A DNA stretch of 64,000 nucleotides from Ruminococcus flavefaciens ATCC 19208 (GCF_000518765.1 NZ_JAEF01000015.1:124001-188000); one strand, 5' to 3'. Shown: positions 26,661 through 35,638, numbered from the stretch's first letter. The notes: a model not told the origin generated them from the sequence alone. A program made the numbers and translations.

Positions 26661-27170
26661 TCATATTTCGGGAGTAAGCTCCAGTTTCAGCTTCTGCTTT
26701 ATCCTCGTCAGCCGTGAACGGACGGTACTTGGCTTGATTCCGCAGACCTTGGATATCTCATCGCTTGAATAGCCTTCAAGTACAGACATGGAAAGCAGCA
26801 GTCGTGACTGTGTATCAAGATTATCCACTGCTTCACGAAGCTCCACTGATTCATAGTTAAAGCTTTCGGTAAGGTCTGTGTTTTCGTTTAGTTCATCGGC
26901 AGGCTCGAAATAAGAGCGCTGTTTTCTTTTTATCTTAGCTGCAAGGATAGTCATTATCCAGCTTCTGAATTTTTCGGGGTTGCGCAGTTTTTTTATGGAA
27001 CAGAATGCGTCCAGTACGGTATCGCTTACTGTATCGGCAGCGTCATGGGGGCTTCGCAGACTGTAAAGGGCTATATGATACAGATCCTCGTAAACTGTTG
27101 CATACAGTCTTGAGAATGCTTCTGTACTTCCTTCACGTGCCAGCCTGACATCTGCTGAGTAGTCATTCAT
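26661..27170 (-). CDS. ECF sigma factor
   Basis: 169 residues from ATG 27170 (GGAGGG upstream). Region 2 covers ~15-75 (AFSRLYATVYEDLYHIALYSLRSPHDAADTVSDTV) and region 4 ~115-165 (SVLEGYSSDEISKVCGIKPSTVRSRLTRIKQKLK), the DNA-binding helix-turn-helix. There is no C-terminal extension. It should direct RNA polymerase to a small regulon once released by the membrane partner encoded next. The regulon is not evident from this window. Confidence 0.93.
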   Translation of the reverse strand: MNDYSADVRLAREGSTEAFSRLYATVYEDLYHIALYSLRSPHDAADTVSDTVLDAFCSIKKLRNPEKFRSWIMTILAAKIKRKQRSYFEPADELNENTDLTESFNYESVELREAVDNLDTQSRLLLSMSVLEGYSSDEISKVCGIKPSTVRSRLTRIKQKLKLELTPEI

Positions 27171-27354
27171 GTGGATCCCTCCTTTGAATTCGAATTCATA
27201 AACTATGTGTCTTTGAGAATGCAGATTGCTGCAAAAAATGTATAAAATCAGCGATTTAAACAAAATGTAAAGCGTCTGATTGTGGATTATAACGGTATAT
27301 AAATATTCAACCCACAAAAATGCTCTTATGGTGGAAAAAACGCAGAAAAGTTCA

Positions 27355-27383
27355 TTGACAATTCTTAATAAATCATGTATAAT
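27355..27383 (+). promoter_or_regulatory. Promoter of the sensor/AraC regulator
   Basis: Perfect TTGACA (27355-27360), 17-base spacer, perfect TATAAT (27378-27383), only about 25 bases before the GTG start. Confidence 0.85.
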
Positions 27384-27414
27384 ATATGTAACTTCTAATA
27401 TAGGGGTGGAAAAC

Positions 27415-29580
27415 GTGATCAAAAAAAAGAGAATGATTTTTGGCGTTGTAGCTGCTGAGGCGAACAGTATTGAACAGCGTCAGGTCATAAAGGGAATTGC
27501 AAGGTTCGATCAGTGCGTCGGAGTGGATACGGTCATTTTCTCCAACAATTATAATCCTAATATAAAGGAAAAGGAGCTTTTCTGTGAAAACAGGATATAC
27601 GATCTTATCCTTTCTGACGAGATCGACGGATTGATAATCATTTCAGAATCTTTTGTAAATGAAGAGCTGCGCAAGGTGATCGCAGATCTTCTGTCACGCA
27701 AGACGATACCCATAGTCGTTGTAGGCACGTACCTTGCCGAGCTTGATATGCCGCAGTGTACATTTATAAATACCAGCGACGAAAATGATATCGAGGATCT
27801 TACCGACCATCTTGTAGAAAAACACGGCTTTACGGAAATAGATATAATCACGGGCTATGATTTTATCGAAGCATCAAATCTCAGAGTAAACGGCTACAGG
27901 AAATCCCTCGAAAAGCATGGTATCGAGTACGATGAAAAGCGTGTCCATTACGGAAATTTCTGGATGAATTCAGGCGAAGAGCTTGCCGAGCGCTATTACA
28001 GCGGCGAGCTTCCTCTGCCGCAGGCTATAGTCTGTGCCAATGATTATATGGCTTACGGACTTATAGACAAATTTGATGAGCTTGGCATAAGAGTCCCTGA
28101 CGAAGTTACGGTAGTAGGCTACGAATTCGTAGGCGATCGTTTTATGCATTCGCCATTGCTCACGACTTACAAGAGAAACCGTGAAACTATAGGTGAGGAC
28201 GCGGCAAATTTTGTATACAGCAAATTGAAAAAGCGTGAATTTCTCTTTGCACCGCCAAAGGGCGAGATGATATGCGGTACCAGCTGCACCTGCGGCATAG
28301 ACCGTATACAGTACAAGGAGGAGCTGAAATACGCCCGTACCAAAAAGGAGTACGACAACTGGAATCTGTTCAACCCTCTTGATCAGAAGCTGACTGAGTG
28401 CCGTACACTTGGTGAATTTACGGATATATGCAGTGAATTTCACTGGCAGGTGCGCGGTATCCAGAGCTTTTATCTGTGTCTTTACAAAAACTGGTATGAT
28501 ACAGATGCAGAGCTGAGCGAGATACTGTCGTGTCAGAGCATGGTCAACTGGGAGGACAGAACTCCCTTTGATATGCACAAATTCAATTTCTCGGCACTTC
28601 TTTCCAAGAATTATGAGCCTGCGGTATATTATTTCAATCCGCTGTTCTTCAATGACAGGATTTTCGGACATCTTGTGCTCAAATACCATGATCCAGATAC
28701 CTATGACGATATCTACAGAAACTGGCTCAAATCCGTATCCAACGGACTTGAATTCCTGCGCATGAAAAATGATATACAGTATCTTACCCAGTGCCAGAAC
28801 CTTTCGGATATGCGTGATACCCTTACGGGAATGTATAACGAGACGGGTATGAGAAAGGCTTATCATACGCTTGATATAGACAATCAGGAGTATTCTATCG
28901 TAATGATGAGGATAGGTATTGCAAATGCGGGATTTTATGAGCTCAACGGCAAGATACCTGCTGTAATGGACGCGGCTGAGGCTATAAACCAGTTCTGCGG
29001 AAGCAATGATATCTGCGGAAGGGTCAATGATAATACCTTTGCCTGCATAATACAGGGCGAAACAGATACCGAGCTTCTTGAGAACAGGCTGACATCTATA
29101 ATGCTCCAGCACAATATCTATATAGACCAGTACGGACTTGATTCCTTCGTATGTGCTGCCATAAAGTGCAGAGAAAAATCATATACAAAGCTTACGGCAT
29201 TGTGCACGGATATACTTGCCGAGCGTCAGCGCGAGAAAATGGAAATGCGTATGCGTCCGCATTATGAGGATATGCTCAGTATAAGGAGCTATATCTACAG
29301 CAATCCTCAGGACAGCTTTGAGTCGGAGAAGCTTCGCAAGCTCTATCCCTACAGTGCAGGACATCTCCGTGAGGTTTATAAGAAGTGCTTCGGCGTGAGC
29401 ATACATAAGGACTGCATCAACGCACGTATGGCAAAGGCTACCTACTGCCTGACGGTGACACCGCTGAGTATGGCGGAGATAGCTGAGCAGTGCGGATATG
29501 TGGACAGTAAATACTTCCTGCGTCAGTTCCTTGCAACGGTAGGCGTAACGCCTAACCAATACCGTAACATGGCAAAGTAG
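27415..29580 (+). CDS. LacI-type sensor, degenerate GGDEF and AraC DNA-binding domain in one regulator
   Basis: 721 residues from GTG 27415 (GGGGTGGA upstream). Any longer frame runs back through the promoter. Residues ~1-290 are a LacI-like ligand-binding domain (DGLIIISESF, VVVGTYLAELDMP, IVCANDYMAYGL, VTVVGYEF). The middle resembles the 3112-5022 protein throughout. Residues ~470-590 are a GGDEF fold whose motif is GRVNDNTF in place of RxGGDEF, so it cannot be a normal cyclase. It ends in an AraC-type double helix-turn-helix (~625-721; MAEIAEQCGYVDSKYFLRQF). It probably turns sugar and/or dinucleotide binding into transcription control. Confidence 0.85.
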   Translation: MIKKKRMIFGVVAAEANSIEQRQVIKGIARFDQCVGVDTVIFSNNYNPNIKEKELFCENRIYDLILSDEIDGLIIISESFVNEELRKVIADLLSRKTIPIVVVGTYLAELDMPQCTFINTSDENDIEDLTDHLVEKHGFTEIDIITGYDFIEASNLRVNGYRKSLEKHGIEYDEKRVHYGNFWMNSGEELAERYYSGELPLPQAIVCANDYMAYGLIDKFDELGIRVPDEVTVVGYEFVGDRFMHSPLLTTYKRNRETIGEDAANFVYSKLKKREFLFAPPKGEMICGTSCTCGIDRIQYKEELKYARTKKEYDNWNLFNPLDQKLTECRTLGEFTDICSEFHWQVRGIQSFYLCLYKNWYDTDAELSEILSCQSMVNWEDRTPFDMHKFNFSALLSKNYEPAVYYFNPLFFNDRIFGHLVLKYHDPDTYDDIYRNWLKSVSNGLEFLRMKNDIQYLTQCQNLSDMRDTLTGMYNETGMRKAYHTLDIDNQEYSIVMMRIGIANAGFYELNGKIPAVMDAAEAINQFCGSNDICGRVNDNTFACIIQGETDTELLENRLTSIMLQHNIYIDQYGLDSFVCAAIKCREKSYTKLTALCTDILAERQREKMEMRMRPHYEDMLSIRSYIYSNPQDSFESEKLRKLYPYSAGHLREVYKKCFGVSIHKDCINARMAKATYCLTVTPLSMAEIAEQCGYVDSKYFLRQFLATVGVTPNQYRNMAK

Positions 29581-29602
29581 GGAACGCCGCCTCGGCGTTC
29601 CG

Positions 29603-29640
29603 TGCCGTTAGCTTGTAGGGACGAGTTCCGCTCACCCGTG
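29603..29640. repeat. Fragment of the dispersed TTAGC-TGTAGGG repeat
   Basis: CCGTTAGCTTGTAGGGACG followed by TTCCGCTC matches the left part of the elements at 19449 and 37340. A GGAACGCCG..CGGCGTTCC hairpin (29581-29601) lies beside it, with no T-run. Confidence 0.45.
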
Positions 29641-29661
29641 CGAGAAATACACAAATTGACA

Positions 29662-29707
29662 AAACCCGAAAGCTTCATTATCCGAACGCTTTCGGGTTTA
29701 TTTTTAT
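29662..29707 (+). terminator. Terminator of the AraC-type regulator
   Basis: AAACCCGAAAGC (29662-29673) pairs with GCTTTCGGGTTT (29688-29699), followed by ATTTTTATC. Confidence 0.8.
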
Positions 29708-29723
29708 CATACACTATAATGTA

Positions 29724-30101
29724 TCAGACCATTTTCCCGTCCTGTACCGAAACAGCCACCTGCCAATCATCTTCATAAACTATAGTGCCGACGAAGTTGG
29801 TGTACACAACATCATAAGGCTTTTTATATTTCTCCAGCAGCATTATGGCAGGTTCGAGTTTTTTTATCATGTGTTCAGTGCTTTCGCATTTAAAAAATGT
29901 TATGACTTGTTCGTGATTTTTACAGGACTCAGGTTCGGGAAGATTTTCCTTGAACCATTCATTAATTGAAATGAACAGCTATTCATCTTCATCATTCATT
30001 ACCTTATTATTTATTAAATTCCAGCACAGACTGAATACACCTTTAGGATATTTGGTTATATAGGAATCATCTCTGCCCTGAATACGCATATATTTATACA
30101 T
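29724..30101 (-). pseudogene. Small hypothetical gene interrupted by one in-frame TAG
   Basis: Read on the minus strand from ATG 30101, which has GGAG 6-8 bases upstream, the frame is open for 40 codons (MYKYMRIQGRDDSYITKYPK...). It meets TAG at 29981-29979, then continues in the same frame for 84 codons to TGA at 29726-29724 (LFISINEWFKENLPEPES ... EDDWQVAVSVQDGKMV). Both halves look protein-like, and the frame is not shifted, so a single point mutation broke a gene of about 125 residues. Family unknown. A sequencing error or stop readthrough are alternatives. Confidence 0.7.
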
Positions 30102-30161
30102 TGTTTGCTCCTTTGATCTATTTTACTAAGATTATACCTCAGAAAGCCTGATATGTCAACA

Positions 30162-30190
30162 AAAAAGCTGCACATAAAGTGCAGCTTTTT
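30162..30190 (-). terminator. Terminator of the GH26 gene
   Basis: AAGCTGCAC (30165-30173) pairs with GTGCAGCTT (30179-30187). On the minus strand it is followed by TTTTGTTG. Confidence 0.8.
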
Positions 30191-30194
30191 CGTT

Positions 30195-32441
30195 TTATTT
30201 TGCTGTTGGATCAAGTGTATCTACCTTGTTAAGGAGATACTCCTGTATCCTCAGAGCATCGTTTGATGTGATGCCTGCACTTGATCTGTCAACGTCTGCA
30301 AGATCTGCACCTTCTTTAATAAGATGATACGGATCGGTTCCTTCAAGTCCGTACTTGTTCGGATTTGCAAGAGACTGCATTATAAGTACAACGTCGCTCA
30401 TATCAACTTCGCCGTCATAGTTTGCATCGCCCCATAACGGGTCTTTATCGCCGCCCATGAGGTAGTGTACCTCGCAGCTGTCGATAGTGTAAGGCTGATC
30501 GACAGCCTTTTCAGCAGCTGAATTCCATACATTCGACCACCATACCTGTACCTCGCAGGTCTTGAAGCTGTCAGGCATATCACTGATATCAACGTTTAAT
30601 GAAAGCTTGCCGTCCTTGTCGGCTGTGCCCTTCCACTCAACATTTACCCAGTCATCAGCAGTTGTACCGTAGCCTATTGCTCCGCCGATAGATGCATTCG
30701 GTGCGCCTGTTATTTCTATTGCCATAGTCTTGCCTAAAGCAAGCTCAGGCTTTTCAGGGATAGTTACGCTCTTCTTCTGAATCGAGAACTTGTAAGGAGC
30801 AGTCGTTGTCGTGGTCGTTACGCTGGGATCAGAAGTTGTAGTGGTAGTAGTTGTAGTCTTGGAAGGATCGGGAGGAGTGATGCCTTCCTTCTTGTAGAGA
30901 TCCTTTGGAAGTTCGTCAAGAGTTATACAGTAATCGCTCTGATACATTGCGATCGTGTCTTCCTTGGTATTGAAGATCGGATTAGTAAGGAAGTTGTTGT
31001 TATCACTTCCGCCGTCATACCATGTGCAGAAATAGAGCCAGCCTGCCTTTTCCTCCTGAAGCTTGTCAGGTGTTGAGAAGCAGTCATTCTCAGCCATTGC
31101 AACCATTTTTGCTCCGTTATACTTGTCTATGATACCGTAGAATGTGGAGCTTATCGGGCTGTCGTCATGTCTCAGCGAAGCCTGCCAGCCATTCTCTTCA
31201 AGGTATACAGTACAGTTGTACTTGTCATAGCCGATTATATCAACATATGCGTCGCCCGGATACCAGTTAGCGGAATTAGCGTAGTTATAGCTGTTCCACT
31301 CCCAGATAAGGTTGTGGCAGTTCAGGTCGTTGGTAAGGGTATTGTATGTGTATATCCACAGCTTCTTGTAAGCCTCGGAGCCTTCTCTGCCCCACCAGAA
31401 CCATGAACCGTCCTCACCGCCGCCGCCTTCGGCTTCGTGGAGAGGTCTCCAGATAACAGGTATGCCCTCAGCTTCAAGCTTGTTGAACTCTGCGGCAAGT
31501 GTTTTCAGTGTGGAGAGATAATACTCGTTCTCCTTAGTGCCGGGAGTTGCAGCCTTTGAAGGCGAGAAGTCCGTATCCTTTGCTGTATAGGTGGACAATG
31601 ACCAGTCCATCTTTGTGCCTATAGTATAGTTTGCGAAATCCTTAGGCACGTTGATGTGGTATGAAGCTGTTGCGATACCGCCCTTGTTCTTTACCCAGTC
31701 GATGATACGCTTTGTAGAGCCGTCATCGCTGCCATAGAGCGGACAGCAGAAATTACCGTAGTCAAAGCCGCGGATAGCAGGATAATGTCCTGTTGTTTCC
31801 TTTAAGTACTCGAACTCGGTCTCAAGTCCGTGAGGTCCGCCGCTGTATATCTCCTGCTGACCTGAGATTATGTTCTTGCCATATACCTCAGCAAGATAAG
31901 CCATAAGGCTCTGGGTCTCCACTGTTGCCAACTGATCGCAGGGAGTTGTCTGCTTTGCCTCTATCTTTGTTGCGCCCATTGGCTCTACTTCGAGACAATC
32001 GAACTGTGACCAGCCCCATGACTTGTCGATAGTAATTGTGTTCTCACCTGCTTTGAGTACGATGGCAGGAAGTGCTATCTCCTGATAATCTGTACCCTCA
32101 GGTATTCCAAGTGCGCCCTGTGAAGTGCCGTTGACACTTAAATTCTGCTGCTTGTCTGTGCCTATTCCGAAAGCGTGGAAAATAAGCTTGTAAGGACCTG
32201 CCTCATCGACCTTTACTGTCATTGTGATAGTTCCGCTGTCTGTCATTTTAAGTGCAGAACCGCCGCTTGCATTTGCGTCCTTTTCAACGGTTATAGTGCC
32301 TGTATACTTTGCGTCCTCAAACTCGAATTTAAGGGGAGCATCGGCAGCTGTTACCGTGGGAGCACTGTAAACAGCACAGTTCAGCAGAAGGGCTGCTGAC
32401 ATGATTGCAGAGCTTGCTTTTTTAAGAATTTTAATTCCCAT
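30195..32441 (-). CDS. Cellulosomal GH26 mannanase with CBM35 and dockerin
   Basis: 748 residues from ATG 32441 (TAGGAGG upstream). Signal peptide to about residue 34. A CBM35-like module (~36-155, FEFEDAKYTGTI, GWSQFDCLEVEP), then the GH26 catalytic barrel (~165-510) with acid/base E336 in WRPLHEAEGGGGEDGSWFWWG and nucleophile E451 in MAENDCF. A Thr linker (~528-548) and a second beta-module (~550-655, possibly carbohydrate-binding, family not recognised) follow. A type I dockerin ends the protein (~665-748, GDANYDGEVDMSDVVLIMQ and a second, poorer Ca2+ loop ADVDRSSAGITSNDALRIQEYL). It hydrolyses beta-mannan outside the cell, bound to a scaffoldin. It is monocistronic. Confidence 0.93.
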   Translation of the reverse strand: MGIKILKKASSAIMSAALLLNCAVYSAPTVTAADAPLKFEFEDAKYTGTITVEKDANASGGSALKMTDSGTITMTVKVDEAGPYKLIFHAFGIGTDKQQNLSVNGTSQGALGIPEGTDYQEIALPAIVLKAGENTITIDKSWGWSQFDCLEVEPMGATKIEAKQTTPCDQLATVETQSLMAYLAEVYGKNIISGQQEIYSGGPHGLETEFEYLKETTGHYPAIRGFDYGNFCCPLYGSDDGSTKRIIDWVKNKGGIATASYHINVPKDFANYTIGTKMDWSLSTYTAKDTDFSPSKAATPGTKENEYYLSTLKTLAAEFNKLEAEGIPVIWRPLHEAEGGGGEDGSWFWWGREGSEAYKKLWIYTYNTLTNDLNCHNLIWEWNSYNYANSANWYPGDAYVDIIGYDKYNCTVYLEENGWQASLRHDDSPISSTFYGIIDKYNGAKMVAMAENDCFSTPDKLQEEKAGWLYFCTWYDGGSDNNNFLTNPIFNTKEDTIAMYQSDYCITLDELPKDLYKKEGITPPDPSKTTTTTTTTSDPSVTTTTTTAPYKFSIQKKSVTIPEKPELALGKTMAIEITGAPNASIGGAIGYGTTADDWVNVEWKGTADKDGKLSLNVDISDMPDSFKTCEVQVWWSNVWNSAAEKAVDQPYTIDSCEVHYLMGGDKDPLWGDANYDGEVDMSDVVLIMQSLANPNKYGLEGTDPYHLIKEGADLADVDRSSAGITSNDALRIQEYLLNKVDTLDPTAK

Positions 32442-32481
32442 GCTTAATATCCTCCTATTAAATAAAAATTTCTGTACTTTA

Positions 32482-32510
32482 ATTATAGTAATAATTTCAG
32501 TTAAAATCAA
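32482..32510 (-). promoter_or_regulatory. GH26 promoter
   Basis: On the minus strand TTGATT (32510-32505), a 17-base spacer and perfect TATAAT (32487-32482), about 40 bases before the start codon. Confidence 0.7.
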
Positions 32511-32671
32511 TAAGTACATCGCAATGTTTTTATATTGTATATAATTTTCGTATACACGCACAATTGGGAGAAAACAAGTTTGACATATAGTGCAAAAATC
32601 AGCTTAATTTAAGCTTAAATTACTAAAGTGTTAATAAAGTCATTTTTTCTACATATTTTTTCGAGTATATA

Positions 32672-32700
32672 TTGACATTTTATATAAAAAGGTGTATAAT
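32672..32700 (+). promoter_or_regulatory. Promoter of the 32743-nth operon
   Basis: Perfect TTGACA (32672-32677), 17-base spacer, perfect TATAAT (32695-32700). The start at 32743 fits this promoter. Any start at 32692 would lie inside it. Confidence 0.85.
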
Positions 32701-32742
32701 TTGATTAGAGTTTCGTTTACTTTGTTCATGGAGCGTGAGAAA

Positions 32743-33099
32743 ATGACCGAATACCTTACTAATTACATGAAATACATTCAGCAGCGCCTTGAAAGCTGTT
32801 CAAGCCTTGATGAACTGGACGAGATAATGTCAGAGCATAAGGACAAGATCGCCTTTATGCAGCATGAGAGGATAGTTCATTTTCTTGTGACTATGCTTTT
32901 CGCTGTTGTTCTCACCATATTCATGGCTGTTACAATATTCAAAACAAGTATCCCCGTACTTATTCTGGTCACTATGATACTTGTGCTCCTTGCATTCTAT
33001 ATCAAGCATTACTACTTCCTTGAAAATACTGTGCAGAAGATGTACAAGGTCTATGACGGGATACTTGAAAAACAGAAAAAGCTGAAGGAGTCTGACTAA
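32743..33099 (+). CDS. Small two-helix membrane protein
   Basis: 118 residues from ATG 32743 (GGAG nine bases upstream). A helical N-terminus (~1-45, TEYLTNYMKYIQQRLESCSSLDELDEI) precedes two hydrophobic helices (~46-66 and ~71-90) and a Lys-rich tail (LEKQKKLKESD). Function unknown. Its stop overlaps the nth start (TAATGA), so it is translationally coupled to nth, but nothing in it suggests a repair role. Confidence 0.7.
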   Translation: MTEYLTNYMKYIQQRLESCSSLDELDEIMSEHKDKIAFMQHERIVHFLVTMLFAVVLTIFMAVTIFKTSIPVLILVTMILVLLAFYIKHYYFLENTVQKMYKVYDGILEKQKKLKESD

Positions 33100-33728
33100 T
33101 GACCAAAAAGGAAATTGCCGAGCTTGCCGTAAAGGAGCTTGAAAAGCTCTACCCCGATGCAGCGTGTACTCTCAACTACGATAAGCCCTATGAGCTTATG
33201 TTCGCAGCCCGTCTTGCGGCTCAGTGCACCGACGCGAGAGTAAACGTAGTCACGGAGACACTTTTCAAGAAGTATCCTACTCTTGAAGCCTTTGCCAATG
33301 CCGACCTTGCCGAGCTTGAACAGGACGTAAAGCCCTGCGGCTTTTACCATAACAAAGCCAAAAGCCTCAAGGAAATGGCTAATCAGCTCATAAACGACTT
33401 CGGCGGCGAAGTCCCCGACACTATGGAGGAGCTCCTCACCCTTTCGGGTATAGGCAGAAAGACTGCCAATCTTATGCTGGGTGATGTTTTCGGCAAGCCT
33501 GCAATGGTGACCGATACCCATTGCATACGCATTACCGGCAGACTTGGTCTTACCAAGAACAAAGAGCCCGCAAAGGTGGAAAAAGACCTTGTAAAGCTCA
33601 TACCTCCCGAAGTATCCTCGGATTTCTGCCACAGGACCGTAGAGTTCGGCAGAGATATCTGCAATGCGCGTAAGCCTAAATGCGATATCTGTCCGCTGAA
33701 TTACTTCTGTAGGTTCTATCAAAACTGA
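33099..33728 (+). CDS. nth: Endonuclease III
   Basis: 209 residues, normal length. The helix-hairpin-helix LLTLSGIGRKTANLML with the catalytic Lys, the catalytic Asp in VTDTHCIRITGRLG, and the C-terminal [4Fe-4S] cysteines CNARKPKCDICPLNYFC (C-x6-C-x2-C-x5-C) are all present. It removes oxidised pyrimidines and cuts at abasic sites in base-excision repair. The ribosome site would lie in the end of the preceding gene (AAGGAG, TGACTA). Confidence 0.96.
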   Translation: MTKKEIAELAVKELEKLYPDAACTLNYDKPYELMFAARLAAQCTDARVNVVTETLFKKYPTLEAFANADLAELEQDVKPCGFYHNKAKSLKEMANQLINDFGGEVPDTMEELLTLSGIGRKTANLMLGDVFGKPAMVTDTHCIRITGRLGLTKNKEPAKVEKDLVKLIPPEVSSDFCHRTVEFGRDICNARKPKCDICPLNYFCRFYQN

Positions 33729-33783
33729 ATTTCGATATTTTTCATATAAATAAAACTATCTACACGAAAGGAGTTACTGATAT

Positions 33784-34179
33784 ATGTTATTTAATTTCAA
33801 ACTGAGCACACCTGCTGAGGGGCTTGTGGATATCACACGCGAGGTTAGTGAATCCGTTAAAGAAAGCGGTGTTCTCGAAGGGATATGCATAGTTTACTGT
33901 CCACATACCACTGCGGCTATAACCATAAATGAAAATGCCGATCCCGATGTCCAGACGGATTTCATTCACGGTATAGATAAGGTGTTCCCTGACTTATCTA
34001 TTTTCAAGCACGCAGAGGGAAACTCCGATGCTCACCTTAAATCATCAGCTGTCGGAGCAAGTGAAACTATTATCATCAGCGGCGGAAAACTCCTTCTCGG
34101 TACATGGCAGGATATTTATTTCTGCGAGTTCGACGGCCCGAGAACAAGAAAGTTCTTCGTCAAGGTCATAGGAGATTGA
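33784..34179 (+). CDS. yjbQ: YjbQ family (UPF0047) protein
   Basis: 131 residues, the full length of the family. The signature CPHTTAAITINENADPDVQTDF is present, with HAEGNSDAHLKSSAVG and LGTWQDIYFCEFDGPR later. Members show a weak thiamine-phosphate-synthase activity in vivo. The true role is uncertain. AAAGGAG precedes the ATG. It lies three bases before the Sir2 gene, in one transcript with nth and the two genes that follow. Confidence 0.92.
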   Translation: MLFNFKLSTPAEGLVDITREVSESVKESGVLEGICIVYCPHTTAAITINENADPDVQTDFIHGIDKVFPDLSIFKHAEGNSDAHLKSSAVGASETIIISGGKLLLGTWQDIYFCEFDGPRTRKFFVKVIGD

Positions 34180-34182
34180 GTT

Positions 34183-34896
34183 ATGGATAATATCGAAAAA
34201 CTTGCGGATATAGTAAAAAACTCCCGAAACATCGTCTTTTTCGGAGGCGCGGGAGTATCCACCGAAAGCGGCATACCCGATTTCAGAAGCGTTGACGGTC
34301 TGTACAATCAGCAGTGGAAATATCCGCCCGAAACTATTCTCAGTCACACATTCTTTATGGAAAAGACCGAAGAATTCTATCGCTTCTACAGAGCTAAAAT
34401 GCTTTGCCTTGATGCAAAGCCGAATGCTGCTCACTTAAAGCTTGCTCAGCTCGAAGCTGAGGGCAAGCTCACAGCCGTTGTTACACAGAACATAGACGGC
34501 CTGCATCAGGCAGCAGGAAGCAAAAAGGTATATGAGCTCCACGGAAGCGTACTCAGGAATTACTGCACAAAATGCGGTAAATTCTACGGCGTTGACTACA
34601 TCGCAAACTCTGAAGGCATACCCAAATGCGAATGCAGCGGCATTATAAAACCCGATGTAGTCCTTTACGAAGAAGCTCTCAACGATGATACGGTAAGCGG
34701 CGCTGTACACGCTATAGCTGCTGCCGATACCCTTATCATCGGCGGCACTTCCCTTAACGTATATCCTGCCGCAGGTCTTATACGTTACTTTAACGGAAAC
34801 AACTTAGTTATTATCAACATGGCACCTACCCAAATGGATAACAGCGCAGATCTTCTCATCTGCGACAGAATAGGAGAAGTTTTCTCCCGAATTTAG
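34183..34896 (+). CDS. cobB: Sir2-type NAD-dependent protein deacylase
   Basis: 237 residues. The NAD site GAGVSTESGIPDFRS, catalytic TQNIDGLHQAAGSKKVYELHGS (the His is the base), and a zinc module with CTKCG and CEC cysteines are visible. It removes acetyl or other acyl groups from lysines in the cytosol, yielding O-acyl-ADP-ribose. TAGGAGATTGAGTT precedes the ATG. The upstream position of yjbQ and downstream lipoprotein gives no clue to its targets. Confidence 0.95.
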   Translation: MDNIEKLADIVKNSRNIVFFGGAGVSTESGIPDFRSVDGLYNQQWKYPPETILSHTFFMEKTEEFYRFYRAKMLCLDAKPNAAHLKLAQLEAEGKLTAVVTQNIDGLHQAAGSKKVYELHGSVLRNYCTKCGKFYGVDYIANSEGIPKCECSGIIKPDVVLYEEALNDDTVSGAVHAIAAADTLIIGGTSLNVYPAAGLIRYFNGNNLVIINMAPTQMDNSADLLICDRIGEVFSRI

Positions 34897-34906
34897 GAGG
34901 TTTAAT

Positions 34907-35638
34907 ATGAAACGACTGGTTACAGCCGCTTTATCTGCCATAATGCTCATAAGCTGTGTTTCACGCTCATCTGAAAACGAGTCTGAAATACCGCAGGGCG
35001 ATAATGTCATAAAAACCGAAGTCGCAAACGCCCCTTCATCAGCTCCTAAAAAAATCGCGGCAAGTACGATAATCTACCGCGAAAAGCTCTACAATATAAA
35101 CTCAGATATCAAATCCGACCTGATAATCCAGTCAGATGGCAGAGTATGGTGCGGTTTCTACATGAGTGAAGAAGGTACTATTGACAAATTCAACCGTTTA
35201 TGGACAAGCGATACGGAGTATACCTCAAACTATCAGCTTGAGGACGATATCTGGTTCGACGCTGTTCTTACAGGAAATGCGAAAGAGGCTAAATTGCCTT
35301 TCAGCAATATCACCGAGCTTACAGCTCTGGACGATAACGAGCTTGAAAAGCTGCATTCTCTCATAGGCGGTATCGACCCCTTCAGCGCAAGAAGCATATA
35401 TACAGCTTCAGAGGCTGCTTTTGATCCCGATGTAATCGAGACAGAATACAGCTTTATCGACCTTGTTATAGGCAGCAACGCCTGCCGTGCCTATGAGTAC
35501 ACTCAGTCATACAAAAGTATGATACAGGACGAAACGGCGTCTGAAGTCATAGACCTTATCCACAGCCAAAGCTACTACAGCGAATGGCGCAATAAGTGCA
35601 GTGAAGAATTGCTGCCCCGTGAACTATCAGAAGTATAA
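34907..35638 (+). CDS. Predicted lipoprotein, function unknown
   Basis: 243 residues with a lipoprotein signal (MKRLVTAALSAIMLISCVS, Cys17). A short Ser/Glu spacer follows, then a globular part (~50-243, IYREKLYNINSDIKSDLIIQ, YMSEEGTIDKFNRLW, LDDNELEKLHSLIGG). No family is recognised. GGAGG lies in the end of cobB, 10 bases before the ATG, so it is the last gene of that operon. Confidence 0.7.
   Translation: MKRLVTAALSAIMLISCVSRSSENESEIPQGDNVIKTEVANAPSSAPKKIAASTIIYREKLYNINSDIKSDLIIQSDGRVWCGFYMSEEGTIDKFNRLWTSDTEYTSNYQLEDDIWFDAVLTGNAKEAKLPFSNITELTALDDNELEKLHSLIGGIDPFSARSIYTASEAAFDPDVIETEYSFIDLVIGSNACRAYEYTQSYKSMIQDETASEVIDLIHSQSYYSEWRNKCSEELLPRELSEV

Noticed and set aside
27968-29112. 380-codon minus-strand frame opposite the AraC-type regulator
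   Set aside because: The plus-strand product has recognisable sensor, GGDEF-fold and AraC domains; the antisense frame has no ribosome site or family resemblance.
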